Positions 1-11,366 of a DNA stretch of 44,688 nt are shown here, in pieces. The stretch is from Amanita rubescens (lineage: Eukaryota; Basidiomycota; Agaricomycetes; Agaricales; Amanitaceae): NCBI GenBank assembly GCA_015039365.1, contig WION01000432.1, positions 1 through 44,688 on the forward strand. The letters run 5' to 3'. Positions within the stretch are counted from its first letter, which is position 1, and each line of letters starts with the position of its first letter. Below the pieces are notes generated by a model that was not told the origin of the DNA, did not search any database, and worked only from the letters and a program-made list of their open reading frames with translations. Made by a program: the position numbers and the translations under genes.

Positions 1-138
1 GCTGTTTCGTGGGTTGGAACATTCATCCCTGCACTGGCGGGCAGCCTGTTGATGCTGATCGACTCGGTAGGATTATCATGCTTCTACGGGAACGCAGAGA
101 ATTTGGTAAACTGGATGAATGACTGGTACCTGGGGTAG
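1..138 (+). CDS. C-terminal end of an unknown gene, cut by the window edge
   Basis: Frame 1 is open from the first base to a TAG at 136-138 and encodes 45 residues. The first part is hydrophobic and could be a membrane segment (AVSWVGTF then ALAGSLLMLIDSV); the tail is polar and aromatic (NLVNWMNDWYLG). The stop lies 30 bases from the stop of the convergent ARM gene, the usual spacing of convergent fungal genes. I do not recognise the family. It could be a chance open frame, because only 45 codons are visible and no start or splice site is in the window. Confidence 0.35.
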   Translation, partial: AVSWVGTFIPALAGSLLMLIDSVGLSCFYGNAENLVNWMNDWYLG

Positions 139-168
139 AATTCCTGATTTGTTCTTGAGTACACCTCG

Positions 169-3100
169 TTAACTCAGAATAGGGAACAGGACTAACTTTG
201 TCGACTTGAATGTCTTAAGAACCTGCTTGGCAGCTTCCTGCGCCTTACTTTTATCCTGGCTATTTGTAAGGGTCGACGGATAGAAGACACTAGGTGACGG
301 TACCTTGATTAAACATGCTTTCATCTTACCAAAAATATAGAATACGCACCTCGCAATACGCTCCATAGCCTTCTTGGCGCCCGCTTCAACCAACGTTTCA
401 CGATATATTCCAGAATATGCTAGCGCATTGAAAATTTTGCAAGCATTAACCACGTAGGTTCCTATATGGCTGGTGGCTAAACGTAGGAGTACTGGTAAGA
501 TTCCATTGTCAATCAAGGATTTACGGCCAGAATCGGATTTCTGAGCAATTTCTTGGCAGATTTTAAATGTGAATTGCTTGCACTTGGCGTCGGTGATGCT
601 GTGTTGAGGACTAGACGAGCCAAGGTACGTCAACACAACGATGGTCAACCGGCGACATTTCATCTCCTACCTCAACCACACGACAAGCGACAGGGTGATT
701 CCGCTCTCAATGATGATCCGGTGCCACGACGAGTGTTGAGCGATGGTAGTCAGAAGACTAAGTGAGCTGGAATGAACATCTAACGAGCGATGGGGATCCT
801 CCAAAATGTGGCAGAGAGCTGAGAGGCTGTCCGACACAAGCTGATTGGCGTGGTCTGGAGCTGCTGAGAGGAGGGTAGCTAATGCATTGATGCTGGCATG
901 CTGTGCCTCCTTCGAGTCGCCGTTCCTGAAGCGTACCGTTCGGTCAATCGAGCAAGTGATGGGATATATGGGCTTACACTGCGACCCATGCCAGGGAACT
1001 ACCGATGCCTTCTTCCATTATTCTTCCAGAACGGAAGGCCGAGCCGTTTGATAAAATTTCAACAATCTCCGACGAAATGCGCCGTAGCATTACGTCAGGA
1101 CTTTTCAGATAGTTGCCCAGGGCAGGCACAAACTGAGGTTCATCTACTAGTAAGTCTTTTTCTTCCTCCGTAGCATCGATCGCATTGTTACGAATTTCTT
1201 GAAGGTAGGCCTTAGTAACCGCCGAATCCCTGGCACTGGAAAATGACATCATGAGCGATCACGGAAGGTTTAACAACTGAGCGCACATACTTGAATACTT
1301 TGAGAATAATGTCCACCTGTCTGACCTCCATAAGTCGTGATACCATATCTGGTGCCCAGTGGCGGAGAAGCCTAGAAACAGATGGGTTGCGTATTCTATC
1401 TGCGCTAGCTAACATGGGTAACAGTGTTGGGAAAGTAAAACTTCCCAAGACTCTTGAATCATTACACAACGACTGACATAACACCTGTGAGAGGCGAGTA
1501 TCCGGGTCACTGGAATAGAGAAACAAGGAATGAGAACTTGAGATGCGCTAGAATGTTTACGACTGACTCAAATAGATCTAATAATTGTTTAGCAAGCCCC
1601 TCTTTGAGAATAATGACGTGGGTCAGATGAGAGATGATATCGTAAAGAAGTTTGAGAGAAAGGTCTCGGTCTGAAGGGTTTTGATGGAATCTGAGGGTGA
1701 CATTGAAAATTCCCGCCTCCATGAGCTTTCGATGTTCATAGTCGCCGCCTTCGGACAAAAGCTCAATGACCGCGTCAACAGCTGGTGCGACCAGAACCGG
1801 ATTGCCATGTCTGATTAAAATGGTCAGTATAATGCATGAGAGGGCGAAATAACACAGCTTACTCGACAATATATAGAAGCTCGGCTTCCTTGCCGTTCGA
1901 TACGAACGCAAACCCCGATAGAGAAATAGCTTTACGTGTAGTACGGAAATACGGATGAGTATGGTTTTCATGTTCCATGTACGCCATACATACCTTGAGC
2001 GATCGTCGCCAGTGCATAATCAGGGGGTTCATCGAGGTAGTGCATCAAGGTAGGAAACAAATTATTTTGCGTTTCTTTTGAGGTCTTCGCCATTATGCCA
2101 ATTGCTTCCATGGTTGACTCTCGCACAATTTCACGGTCATCTCTGTATTTGGAAATTTGGCGTGAAAAAAACATTTGAATAGTCGGAAGGCGTACCCTAA
2201 GCTTGTGAACAAAATCTCGATCTCAGTGCGGACTGACAAGAAAGGCGCCGCCTTTGGAAGAAGATGGCACCACAGGTCACGGACGTTGTTATCTCCATCC
2301 ATGACTGAATGAAGTTTTGAGATCATCCCGGTCTTGACCATGTTCTCCACATTGCCGTACCGAGAATCGACCACAGCTTTAAGCGCCATAGCTGCAGCTG
2401 TACGAATTCGAGGCTCATTATGATCTAGCAGAGGGGCTATAGATGTTCCACCATCGTTTTGACTGAACGAAGGACCCAGAATCGGAAGAACACAATCGGC
2501 GGTGAATGCAATAAGGTCATCCTTGCCACGAAAACCTGCATGTAAGATTGCTGGGAGAATGTCTGCATCGACAATGCGTCTGCGGGCCGTTTCGTCAGAT
2601 GCTTGAATGAAAGACCGAAGTTCAGCAATGACAGGTGCTCTAATACGAGGGTCTCCGTTTTCAAACAGGCGGAAGAGTTGAAGCAAGTCTCCATCTTTTA
2701 CCATGTCGCGTGCCACCATTCGCGAAAGACTGTTAGCCGCTACCTCGCGTAATACGGCAGATGGAGATGGGCCATTCAATCGTGGTAATAACGCATGTCG
2801 TAATTTTGCTCTATCTTCTGGGGCTCCGCCTGCCATGGTGGTGACTGACCTAGTTGCCGCCGTACGGATATGTTGCTGGGAATGGCTACAAACCTGTCAG
2901 TTAGATCCAGACCAATAACTAAAAAAACACTCACTCCACTAAACCGAGTATGAAGTCCACTTTCCCCGCACGAAGATAATCAAGCGAAAGTTTCGGGATA
3001 AGGGTAGATGAGAGCTGCAAGTTCGTCTGTCCCAGAGTCCCGTTACCCACGATTAATCTCTCTAGAATGTCCACATCAAGCAGGTGCTGTCTATCGTTCA

Positions 3101-5268
3101 CGGACCCATTCGCAATATTTTCGATTGCAGTTGCTGCTCCCTCGCGAATTTGTTGTTCATCACAAGCTAGCAGCTGGAGGACAACGTCTACGTGATTGTT
3201 GTGGGCCAGAGTGAGCGCCATTGCAGGTAAGGCGAATGCAACGAAGCTGATCGCATCTGGATTATCATTACTGGAAGAAAGGGAACGCAGAATAAAAATG
3301 ATATTGGCTCTTTCCAGCGACTCTTGGTACTCTCGTTCTGACATCCTCTGTTTGAGAGAAGACAGAGCTGCGGCCTGGATGGATTTGTTTGAATGAGAAA
3401 CCAGGTCGAAAAATGTTTCAAAGTCGTTTAGCTGTGCAAGGTCGGGGCCAATCCAACTTTTGATGGCGAGGGCTGTAAACTCGATCTGTGGGTCCGACGC
3501 AACCAGAAGACGATCTAATATGATGTTGCGTAAAGTCTCGCGATATTCCATATTCGTATGCGAGATGCTGGATAATGCGGCACGTGTTGCACCCACCACT
3601 TGTGGGTCTCCGGAACTTTGTCGATTCCATGGTCAGTAGGTTGTATGATGACATTTGAAGTAAAAACACATACTCGAGTAGTTGAAGTAGTCGAGCACAT
3701 GCATCAGATGATTTTGATAGGAGTGGCGCCAGTCGGATGAGAATTTTACTTGTAGTATCTATACTATCCTGAGGATTCGTTTGCAGAGCTAGCGTCAACT
3801 CTTCGAATGCTTCAACAGACAGCAGGACTTCGCAATTTGCGTTACTGCCTTCAGAAACGACTTGAATGCCTTGTAGCGCTGCTCGTCGTAACTCCACTCG
3901 AGGATGATTAAGTAATTTGACGAGTTGGCGAGCATAGTTGGTTCCTGCCTTGACAATTTCTACGGCCATGTAAGGCAGTGATTGATAGCCGACGACAATG
4001 CAATCCTCGTACTGAGAGCTGCAAAGCTCGAAGATAATGCCTAAAAGGTCGTCGCGAACAATTTTCGCCCGAGTAGAAGGTGTGTTGACGATGGCATCAT
4101 TCCATACTCGGTGAGCAGCAGCGCGGATACGCCGTTCACTGTGAGTAAGTAACTTTGCAATCCTAGCAAAGTCACCAGCAGCCGCCCAGTCCTTGCAGAA
4201 GACCGGCATTGCATAGTCGCAAAGTTTCAAAGAGCTTTCCTTTGTAAAGTTGAGGTTCAAAAGTTCCAAATATAGACAGGCACGATCGTCGACAGTCGAC
4301 TCGACAACCTTTTTACACGCTATAAGGCAGGCGCTTGATATCGTCGATTCAGAGTGGTCCAAAAATCCGATTACCACCGAAAGTTGTTTCTTACGCGCAT
4401 GCGGGACGGCTAGGATCGGTAAAAGTCCGCAAATCAATGCGTTGACTTCCAAAGATGGCGGAGTAGGGGGTTCGTTAAGCCGTCGCAACACCTCCGCTTG
4501 TACGAAGATGTCATAGATGGCGGGATCTCGCTTCATGGAGCAGGTGCGAAGAACTTCAAGAACGGACGTGTTAATCCTTGAGTTTGGATCGCCCAATCGA
4601 CGCAGAAGCCAAAGGACGCTCTCAACGCGACGACACATTTTATCCGCAAGCAGGCGAACGAGTTGGATAAAGAAGTCGAGGACATCCGGTGGAGGCGATG
4701 GTAATTGATATTGCTGATCCAGCAGGCCCAAGGTGTTCGCTTCCACAAGTCCATGTCGTGTTCGGTCCGAGCGCTGTGCCTCCAGGACGATCTTTTGCAA
4801 TGCAACTCTTTGAATGGAGTCAATTCTGTGAGCGACCAGCGGAGAGACGGTGTTCCATAAACCATTGTTAAAACAATCCGCAATGATTTTGGGGGTCAAT
4901 TCTTCAATGAATGCTACTGCAGGATGGGGCGATCTCGTCGATGATACTGGGATTTCAGGGACTACTACAGCGAGGGCATCATAGGCAGCTTTCACGTCTA
5001 TCGGTTCCGATCTAATCACTTGCCGGAGAGCGGTGATGGCCAGTTGATTGACATATTGGTTCTTCTCGACAAGGTAGTCGGCTAGCCGGGGACAGTCCCC
5101 ACAGCGTGCGAGTGCTTTTGCCATTGGAGGGGACGAAATAACGTTTTCTGCAAATTGCATAACGGAATCTTCTGGCTGGCTGGGCACTGAGATGAGCTGA
5201 TGCAGCTTAGGAAGTATGTATGGGGCTATGTCTTCTGCCTTGAAGCGAGCTGCCGATACGTTGTCCAT
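169..5268 (-). CDS. Large ARM/HEAT-repeat protein, 1512 residues, 11 exons
   Basis: Model: complement(join(169..289,350..610,671..925,978..1235,1291..1509,1568..1810,1863..1929,1994..2142,2196..2885,2935..3615,3674..5268)), 4539 nt with all phases agreeing. The product is a chain of about 40-residue alpha-helical repeats with the ARM/HEAT look (for example RRIRAAAHRVWNDAI, HPRVELRRAALQGIQVV, NPVLVAPAVDAVIELL). It has no signal peptide, membrane segment or catalytic motif. Such solenoids are protein-binding scaffolds; the partner cannot be read from the sequence. Very large ARM proteins form expanded families in Agaricomycetes. Most introns are 49-64 bp and many split a GA-G codon at a repeat boundary, which suggests that repeats and exons were duplicated together. 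The donor at 1567 is GTCAGT. The start ATG at 5268 is the first in frame, 82 bp below the stop of the coiled-coil gene. Fold call is confident; function is unknown. Confidence 0.88.
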
Positions 5269-5350
5269 GGCGTGTTTCCTAACGCGAGGGCTCGAGTGAC
5301 TATATCATGTATACTGAGTAATGTGAGGTGTTACGAGGTAGTGCAGCGGC

Positions 5351-5887
5351 TCACGTCAAATGTTCGACGACAGCTCTAGGACTCAAGGTAGCAAAATGAT
5401 CTTCTATGTATGCCTCAGAGTTGGTTCTTCATAATTAAACCATTGCCAAGTCAGGAAAGCGTTGGAATCAAATGATATGAACATACCTATTCCGTTTACG
5501 TACGTCCTCAAGTTTTTGGACCTCTAGCTCTCTGTTGGCAAGATTTTCCTGGTCTCGCTGTGCGACAGAAAGTTCATGTCGGACATTACTGCGGTCACCT
5601 CGCACGTGGTCCGCCTTAGCCGAGAGCTGGGCTTGCTGTCGAAGCACAACCTGCTTTTCTGATTCTACAGCTTGGCGCTGACGGTCGATCTCCGCTTGCT
5701 GTTCCATGCGCGTTGCTTGCCATCGTTGAACCTCCACCCGGTGTTCCCTATACAAGTAAGTATATATGTGATCGGATTGGTAAATTTGGCTTTACGCTTA
5801 CTGTTGACGAAGAGCTACTGTCCCCTGAAACAAAATGTTAGAGCATCAGGATGATTCTGGGTAAGTGGTATCAACACTGACCGACAT
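5351..5887 (-). CDS. Small coiled-coil protein, 121 residues, 4 exons
   Basis: Model: complement(join(5351..5426,5487..5747,5802..5824,5882..5887)), 366 nt, in phase. The start sits in a strong GCCACCATG context. Exon 1 is only 6 nt (Met-Ser) and exon 2 only 23 nt; the first donor is GTCAGT. Residues 5-95 are rich in Q, E, R and K with heptad-like spacing (RQQEHRVEVQRWQ, DQENLANRELEVQKL), so a single long coiled coil is expected. The tail (EDHFATLSPRAVVEHL) is amphipathic. It lies head-to-tail and only 82 bp upstream of the ARM gene, so shared expression or an upstream exon of that gene are both possible. No family recognised. The tiny first exon is the least certain part. Confidence 0.62.
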
Positions 5888-6384
5888 GGTGGCACTGAGA
5901 AGGTGCAACGTGCAACTCCTGAGAATTTACAGCGGTTTTCGCACTTCAGGCGCCTGTGGTGCAGTGCCTGGCACAATCTATGTACCATATATGGTACATA
6001 AATTTGAGCACCCATAGCCTGAAGTGGCGTGCGGCGTGCCTGGCACAATGTAATAAAAAATTCCGCCAATTTGGAATATTGTTCCCACGCTGCGTGATCC
6101 GGGCCCAGCCTCCACAGGCTCCAGAGGGCCAATCCGCCACTGCCCTGACTCAAACAACAAGTTGCACTGCATTGCCGCATGCAATGTAAATTTGTACTAT
6201 AAATACATAACAAAATAATCAGAAAAAAATGAAATGTCAGTGTGGACACAGGCCTGTAATTTTTCAAAAAAATTTGGTCCATGTCCCACAGCCCGAATGA
6301 ATGGTAAGAAAAATGAAATCGTTCGCTGAGTACTCGAAAAAGAAAGAAATCACGAATATAAACGAACGATTATGCAAAATTGTG
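5888..6384. repeat. Gene-free gap with a 22-bp perfect palindrome inside an inverted repeat
   Basis: Positions 5979-6000 form a perfect palindrome (TATGTACCATA and its complement). It is framed by the 10-bp inverted pair CACTTCAGGC at 5942-5951 and GCCTGAAGTG at 6018-6027. A direct repeat, GTGCCTGGCACAAT, occurs on the right of each arm (about 5964-5977 and 6037-6050). This could be a cruciform-forming regulatory site or the core of a small non-autonomous DNA element. No transposase gene or clear target-site duplication was found. The rest of the gap is AT-rich with no convincing coding frame. Confidence 0.45.
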
Positions 6385-9300
6385 TCAACCAAACGTGCTG
6401 AAGCTCGATCTTGCGCTGTAATAAGTCCCTGAACGTCCCGATGCCCCATCGTCAAACAAATCACTACCCACGCTCCCGTTCGCTCTACGATCCACTCTTC
6501 GTCTAGTACTCCCCCCACTCTCGACGGTCTGAACACTTCGAACGCTACCTTCCCGGCTGGCCACAGATAACCATTGTGAAGGCATCGAGAGCGTCGAATC
6601 TCTCTTCTTATCTCGTTCCCCTTCCGCTAAACCGTCCGTCCATTCATTCGATAGGGGCGAGAACGATCGTTTTGGAGGGTTGACCGTATCGCGAGCTACG
6701 TCATGACCAGAGTTTCTTCTCCGGAAAGTACCCATCGACACCGTCCGAGCTCTCTTTTCTGCCTCCCGCCCAAACAGCAACGGTATCTTGGCCACAATCA
6801 AGCTTCTCCGCGCAGAACGAGTATTACTAGGCGGTGGCGGCATCTCAACAACAAACTCGGCGCTTGAACGAGCGGTGGATATCGTCCTGACAGAGAAAGC
6901 CGAGAGCCGTCGTTCCCTCGGGCTGCTATCGTCTCCCCCCCATTGATTCAAAATCGCGCTTTCATCGGGACCCTCGGAATGTTGAGATGCGGAAGAAGAG
7001 CGGGACCATTCTGCCTTTTGTTCCATTTGCTCCCTTTGCCATTGTCCGGGTACTACTGTTGTTGTTGACGATGTCGTCCGAGATGCCATGGATGCGACGG
7101 AGATCATAGACGCTCGCGCATCCGCCGATCCGTTTGAACAGTACGACAATCTGGCACTGGATGAGGACGGTGGGGTGAGTTTGTCTTGCTTTTGGGCTGG
7201 AAACGCGACGGCTTCTGAGGGTACAGGAGGGAGTGGTGCCGATGGTTCTGGCCCAGGATCTCGTAATGTAAGTTCATCAATGCTGGGTCGGACTACGAGG
7301 GATGACCTGGGGAGAGTTTGCAAAGAGAACCGAGTGGCAACAAACTTGGGCACTGCTGCACTCGTGCAAGAAATGGCTCGTCGTCTTTCTTCGTCAGGGA
7401 AAGATGTACCCGCAGGTGAGTGGGAAGTAGATTTGCGGATCTGTCGCTCATTTTGAGCAAGCAAAGGATCTTGTGGAACGTTGTAGAGAGGGAGCTGGAG
7501 CGTCCAATCATCTCCAGTGAAGTAGCCCTCTTCTCCGCTCGTCTCGGCGCCACTCTCCATGAAATGTGATACCCTTAACTGTGGAATGGATCTCCTAGCC
7601 ATAAAACGCCTTCCTCGCTCGCCATCTGAGATTGAAGCTTTTTCGCTGATCTTCACCTTTCGGTCCTTGGGGCTCTTCTCCTCGGCATTTTCCTCGTCCT
7701 TTGGCCTAGTTTCCTCGGCCTCCTTGCCTCCTTCTCCATCGTTATCGTTCTCCTCTGTCTCTTTTTCCCCATCGCTTTCCGACTGAGCACTACCAGGTAC
7801 GTCCCTCTTTCCCAAACACAGCGTCCACTCCTCGACACCCTCGAATTTCGCCATTTTCTCCTGTTCTCGTTTCCTATCCTCTTGCGTCTCCCCGGGCATA
7901 AGAGGAAACACAACCGGTGTTTTCTTCATCCTCGAGATTGGGGTCGGGCTGGGTGAGGACCTGGGTGTACTTCTTTTCCCCTGCTCTCTATTTCGGGGAG
8001 GACGCGACCTAGGTACTGCGAGAGAAGTTGAGGTGGAATCGGAGGTAGCACCGTGTTGATGACGATCATGTGAGGTATTCGTATGGGAGACTGATGAAAG
8101 GTAGTTAGTTTACCATGACGCAGGCGCAAAATAAACGCAATTTCATACCTTTATTGTTATTTCTATGACTTCGAGCATCCGAAACGACGACAGGTTCGCC
8201 AGCCGAACCAGGACCAATGATTAGGTCAGGATTATACAGTTGAAAAGAGGGTTTTGCGCGAGACTTGGTGCGCACGATCTGCACAGACCCTTTTGCGAAC
8301 GGATCATTGTGCTCATCGAATACTCCGTCGCTCTGTCCAGATATTCCCAGCCCGTTATCGACCCTCTCATCTCCACTATCCCCGGAATCGAGAGAAAGAA
8401 ACGAGGCTCCGTCGCGCTCTACGTCTCCGTTTTGATCGCTTGAAACATCGCGCCCGGTCGCCAGAAAACCAACCGAACGAGGTGTAACAGGGGATGCACT
8501 ATCGGATGCGCTAGTAGCGGAGCTAGTTGTTGCGGCCGATAGAGTTCGCCTACGGCTTTCTATATGGGCGCTATTGCGATTTGGGGGGTTCCCATTTGAA
8601 ATGCATCTACTCCTCGTTCCTACCCCCGTTCTTGCTGCTGCAGGAACCCTTGCCGGAGCGGCAATAGTAACTGCTCTTCCGGTATTGCCAGGTTTTGAGC
8701 CAGGAAGCAAAGTTGGCATAGAAGGGGACTTTAGACCTGCTCGCTCGTACTGACAAGCGAGGGGTAAATAGGGAACAAAGTCACTTTCATCGTCGTAGAA
8801 ATCTGCTGTATTTGTTGCAAGACTATATGCACTGTTATTGTTAAAGCTTTCGAGATCGACGAGGGATACGGTGGAACGGAGCTGAAGGTTGTTCTTGAAG
8901 GCGGCTGAGATGGATACGGTGGGGATGGGTCGGTAATTTGTGTTCCGTGGGTTTAGAGCACTTTGGGTGGGTAGCGGTGGTGGTGGGGTGCGGCCAGAAA
9001 TGGTAACGCGTTTCACAGGGGTCGACAGGGTCCGCGTTCGCGCGACAAATGCGCTGGCTCCCCGCTTGATTTTGTCGAGGACAAGACGCGACTTGGAAGG
9101 TGAGGATGGTATTGGTGTTGTGAGCGTGATGGTTGGGACTGAGCCCAATCTTAGCTGGCCAGAAGAGCTACAGCCTGGTGCACATCCGAGTCCCGGAACG
9201 CAGCTCGCACGGCCGAAATCGATGCTGTCGAGCGGGGGATACATGTCGTCTTGCTGAGAATGAAGCGCCTGGGATGCGCCTAGGGTTAAAGAGGATGAAT

Positions 9301-9497
9301 AAATACGAGAAAGAAAGGACCTTGTTGTTGTTTTTGTTAGAAGGAAAATGACATTCAGGGTTGAAGGTGAGGGCGAGAGTACCATCAGGGAAACGATCAG
9401 AATTGATGTCAAGCGCGACCGAAACGAGTTCCTCGAACTCAATGAGCGAAAACGCCGAGCTACGCGTCCTCGACGCGTCCTGAACTTCACTGGCCAT
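6385..9497 (-). CDS. Ser/Pro/Glu-rich, mostly disordered protein, about 1000 residues
   Basis: Model: complement(join(6385..8090,8149..9268,9321..9497)), 3003 nt, in phase. The second intron (8091..8148, GTATGA...CATCAG) is well supported. The first is less sure: its donor is GTCCTT, and an alternative GTCATT donor at 9352 paired with the acceptor at 9280 also keeps frame. The first 50 residues look folded (SLIEFEELVSVALDINSDRF); most of the remainder is low complexity: Ser/Thr/Pro/Asn-rich stretches, a block of alternating Glu/Asp/Lys around residues 490-530, and many RRxS/T sites typical of kinase targets. No signal peptide or membrane segment. No family recognised; a signalling or cytoskeletal scaffold is only a guess. 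The plus-strand frame at 7088-7456 is a shadow of this gene. Confidence 0.7.
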
Positions 9498-9590
9498 GGA
9501 AAAAAGCGGGAAGAGCGGGCGAGCAGAGCGCACAGCGGAGGGTTTTAGATAGGAGAAGCATTTCCATCTTGGGTTAGACATGAAGCTAAG

Positions 9591-10559
9591 CTACGCTATC
9601 TCAATCGACTGACTCAGATCCTCCTGTAAAAGCTTCTTCATCCCTTTTGGTAGTACAGGTGTCCTTCCGTCACTACAAACAATGTATCCTTAGAAACAAC
9701 TTTTCATTAGAGCTCAATAAGCGCAATAGGTTGCTTACTGAATGGCATCTCTACAGATTCCTTGGCATTGAACCGTATTGTTGGCATGTCCTGCATGACA
9801 GCGCTCATCACACACCCACCACTCGCAACAGCGTCGTTAGTACTCACCACGTACTGTATCTTCTCCAACGCGATCCCATCTTCCACAACCAACTTTGTCA
9901 CCCCAACCGCGGTATCCGTCGTCATCTGGATCGGACCTAAATGTCTAGACGGAAACCCTACCACCCGAAGCTCAGACGTTCGGTCGCGCGGTGGATCATC
10001 CCCTAACATCCGTGTCAGACCCGACGTAAGACGGCCGATATTCAGACACACACCTAGTATCCCCTGCTTCCCTGAGCTCGTCACTCCTGTTATTTTGTAG
10101 GGAAAACATGACTGACACCAAACAAGAAACAATCAAACCGTCCATCTCCGTCCTCCGGTCTAAGCTCCTCTTTCGCTTTTGGATCGAGTAAGCACACTCT
10201 TCCAAGAGACGTGCAAAGTTCCGACTCTAGAATGTCCATTACACCTTTTTTATGCACAGATGCCTTGGCAAGCGTTGCGTCGTCGCCAACAAACTTGTCC
10301 TCAAGCCATGCGCATGAACTGGGCGACAAATGCGTAAAGTGTACATGGGAATCCGCGCCTGCTAATGTACGCATGTGCTATTTCAAGGTTGAGATTCGCT
10401 CAATATGCGCTAGAGATGATACTGACCGAATACTCGAGAAAAACCCATTGAGGAACAGTTTTTGACGCGTCATCGTCTTCTTCCATGTGCTCTGAAATGC
10501 GATGAGCGTATCGAAATCGACGTAATGTTGATCTGACCTATAACGTACTTGAAACCCAT
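9591..10559 (-). CDS. SFM1: SPOUT-family protein arginine methyltransferase Sfm1
   Basis: Model: complement(join(9591..9688,9739..9790,9848..10002,10054..10063,10117..10377,10427..10491,10538..10559)), 663 nt, 220 residues, close to the 213 of yeast Sfm1. Family hallmarks in order: start YVIEHMEED, GRVCLLDPKA (about 88-97), FDCFLFGGILG ending at about 120, DDPPRDRTSEL (121-131), QMTTDTA (145-151), and TIRFNAKESVEMPFRY near the C-terminus. Sfm1 uses S-adenosylmethionine to monomethylate an arginine of ribosomal protein Rps3 in the cytosol; the knotted SPOUT fold is usually found in RNA methyltransferases. Exon 4 is only 10 nt, and without it the conserved GGILGDDPP block cannot be built. Three of the six donors are GTCAGT or GTCAGA. 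The stop is 93 bp upstream of the disordered-protein start. Confidence 0.93.
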
Positions 10560-10924
10560 ATTACAAGTTGCTCCTCGCTGTTTCTTACTAATCTCTTTTG
10601 TTTGGCAAGAACATCCGTATCAAATTTTAGATCTTGAGATCGCCCGCCATCTCCGAGACCGGTACCACCATCAAGGAGAAATAATGCAATGCGTCGTTCG
10701 AGAAGTACCTAAGCCTCCTAGTTCAAGTCAGTTCAACTGATTCGACAAATTAGGTTAGACAACGTTTGTGCCACTACACACTGCTCGTCGTCCAGTCCCA
10801 TTACTTGTTTCCAGCTGTTTTCGCGTAATAGCTGCCTATACACGCTTATGGTGTTGTAACCATTCCAACGTACTGCCTATCGGATCACAATCATGATCCC
10901 GATGCTGATGCGCACCACGGCAAG
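10560..10924. other. Promoter-sized gap, no gene seen
   Basis: This segment separates SFM1 (minus) from the first small secreted gene (plus), so it should carry both promoters. A 63-codon plus-strand frame at 10549-10740 has no splice-consistent extension or recognisable motif and overlaps the SFM1 start; I do not call it. Nothing else stands out. Confidence 0.4.
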
Positions 10925-11000
10925 TATAAAACCCACCCACCAAATTCTTCGAGTCCCTAGCTTAGCTTAGTGCACTCACTCAACGTGCTGGTCACTTGAG
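10925..11000 (+). promoter_or_regulatory. TATA box plus shared 5' leader motif, copy A
   Basis: A TATAAAA box at 10925-10931 is followed by TGCACTCA at 10971 and the block CAACGTGCTGGTCACTTG at 10981-10998, 16 bp before the ATG. The same block occurs before secreted genes B (14293) and C (reverse strand, 12966-12985), and before a relict at 24612. With the TATA box about 45-60 bp upstream, the block most likely lies in the 5' untranslated leader. It is better conserved than the mature coding regions behind it. Confidence 0.7.
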
Positions 11001-11016
11001 GATAAATCTTTCACTC

Positions 11017-11366
11017 ATGGTTAAAATCCCGATCGCCGCTTCTCTCGTCCTCCTTCAACTTTCTTTTCTATTTCAAATCTCTTTTGGCCTCCCCGTTCCG
11101 CCGTGAGCGTTTCGTTCTCATTCTTGACTGAAACTGAGACACCGATTTGGGTACAGCAAAAAGTGAGCTTCATAGCTAGCTTTGACCTATAGCGAAATGA
11201 ATAGATTTGCTGCAGGCACTGCAAGCGGGGGATTGATGGGACTGGAATAGCCGCGTGCGCTGCGGTAGGAGCGGCTGTCGTCTATGTGGCCTGTGACATG
11301 GTGGCACACGCGTGCTTTCCACGGACCCGGCACCGGGACGTAGAAAACCAAGGGTACATTATCTAA
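11017..11366 (+). CDS. Small secreted/membrane protein, family copy A (80 residues)
   Basis: Model: join(11017..11102,11157..11162,11216..11366), 243 nt. The 6-nt middle exon is optional because skipping it keeps frame. Residues 1-24 are a classic signal peptide (MVKIPIAASLVLLQLSFLF... ending SFG), followed by LPVPP, which copy C shares almost exactly. The mature part starts Cys-Lys-Arg, has a hydrophobic Ala/Val-rich stretch (GIAACAAVGAAVVYVACDMV) and a second Cys pair. Copy B shows the same plan: CKR, hydrophobic segment, Cys-x-x-x-Ala-Cys, basic residues. The 3' flank holds sequence homologous to B's 3' region, so the real C-terminus may be longer through further splicing. No family recognised; an effector-like secreted protein is an inference. 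Confidence 0.6.

Noticed and set aside
3418..3598. Read-through of intron 1 in the ARM gene giving a 616-codon frame
   Set aside because: Splicing 3616..3673 joins two ARM-like stretches in phase and has a CTACTGAC branch site; the read-through tail does not resemble the repeats.
7088..7456. 122-codon plus-strand open frame
   Set aside because: It is antisense to the disordered protein; low-complexity Ser codons keep the opposite strand open. No independent motif.
9707..10132. Single 141-codon frame as a separate gene
   Set aside because: It is several SFM1 exons plus two unspliced introns; splicing restores the conserved Sfm1 sequence.
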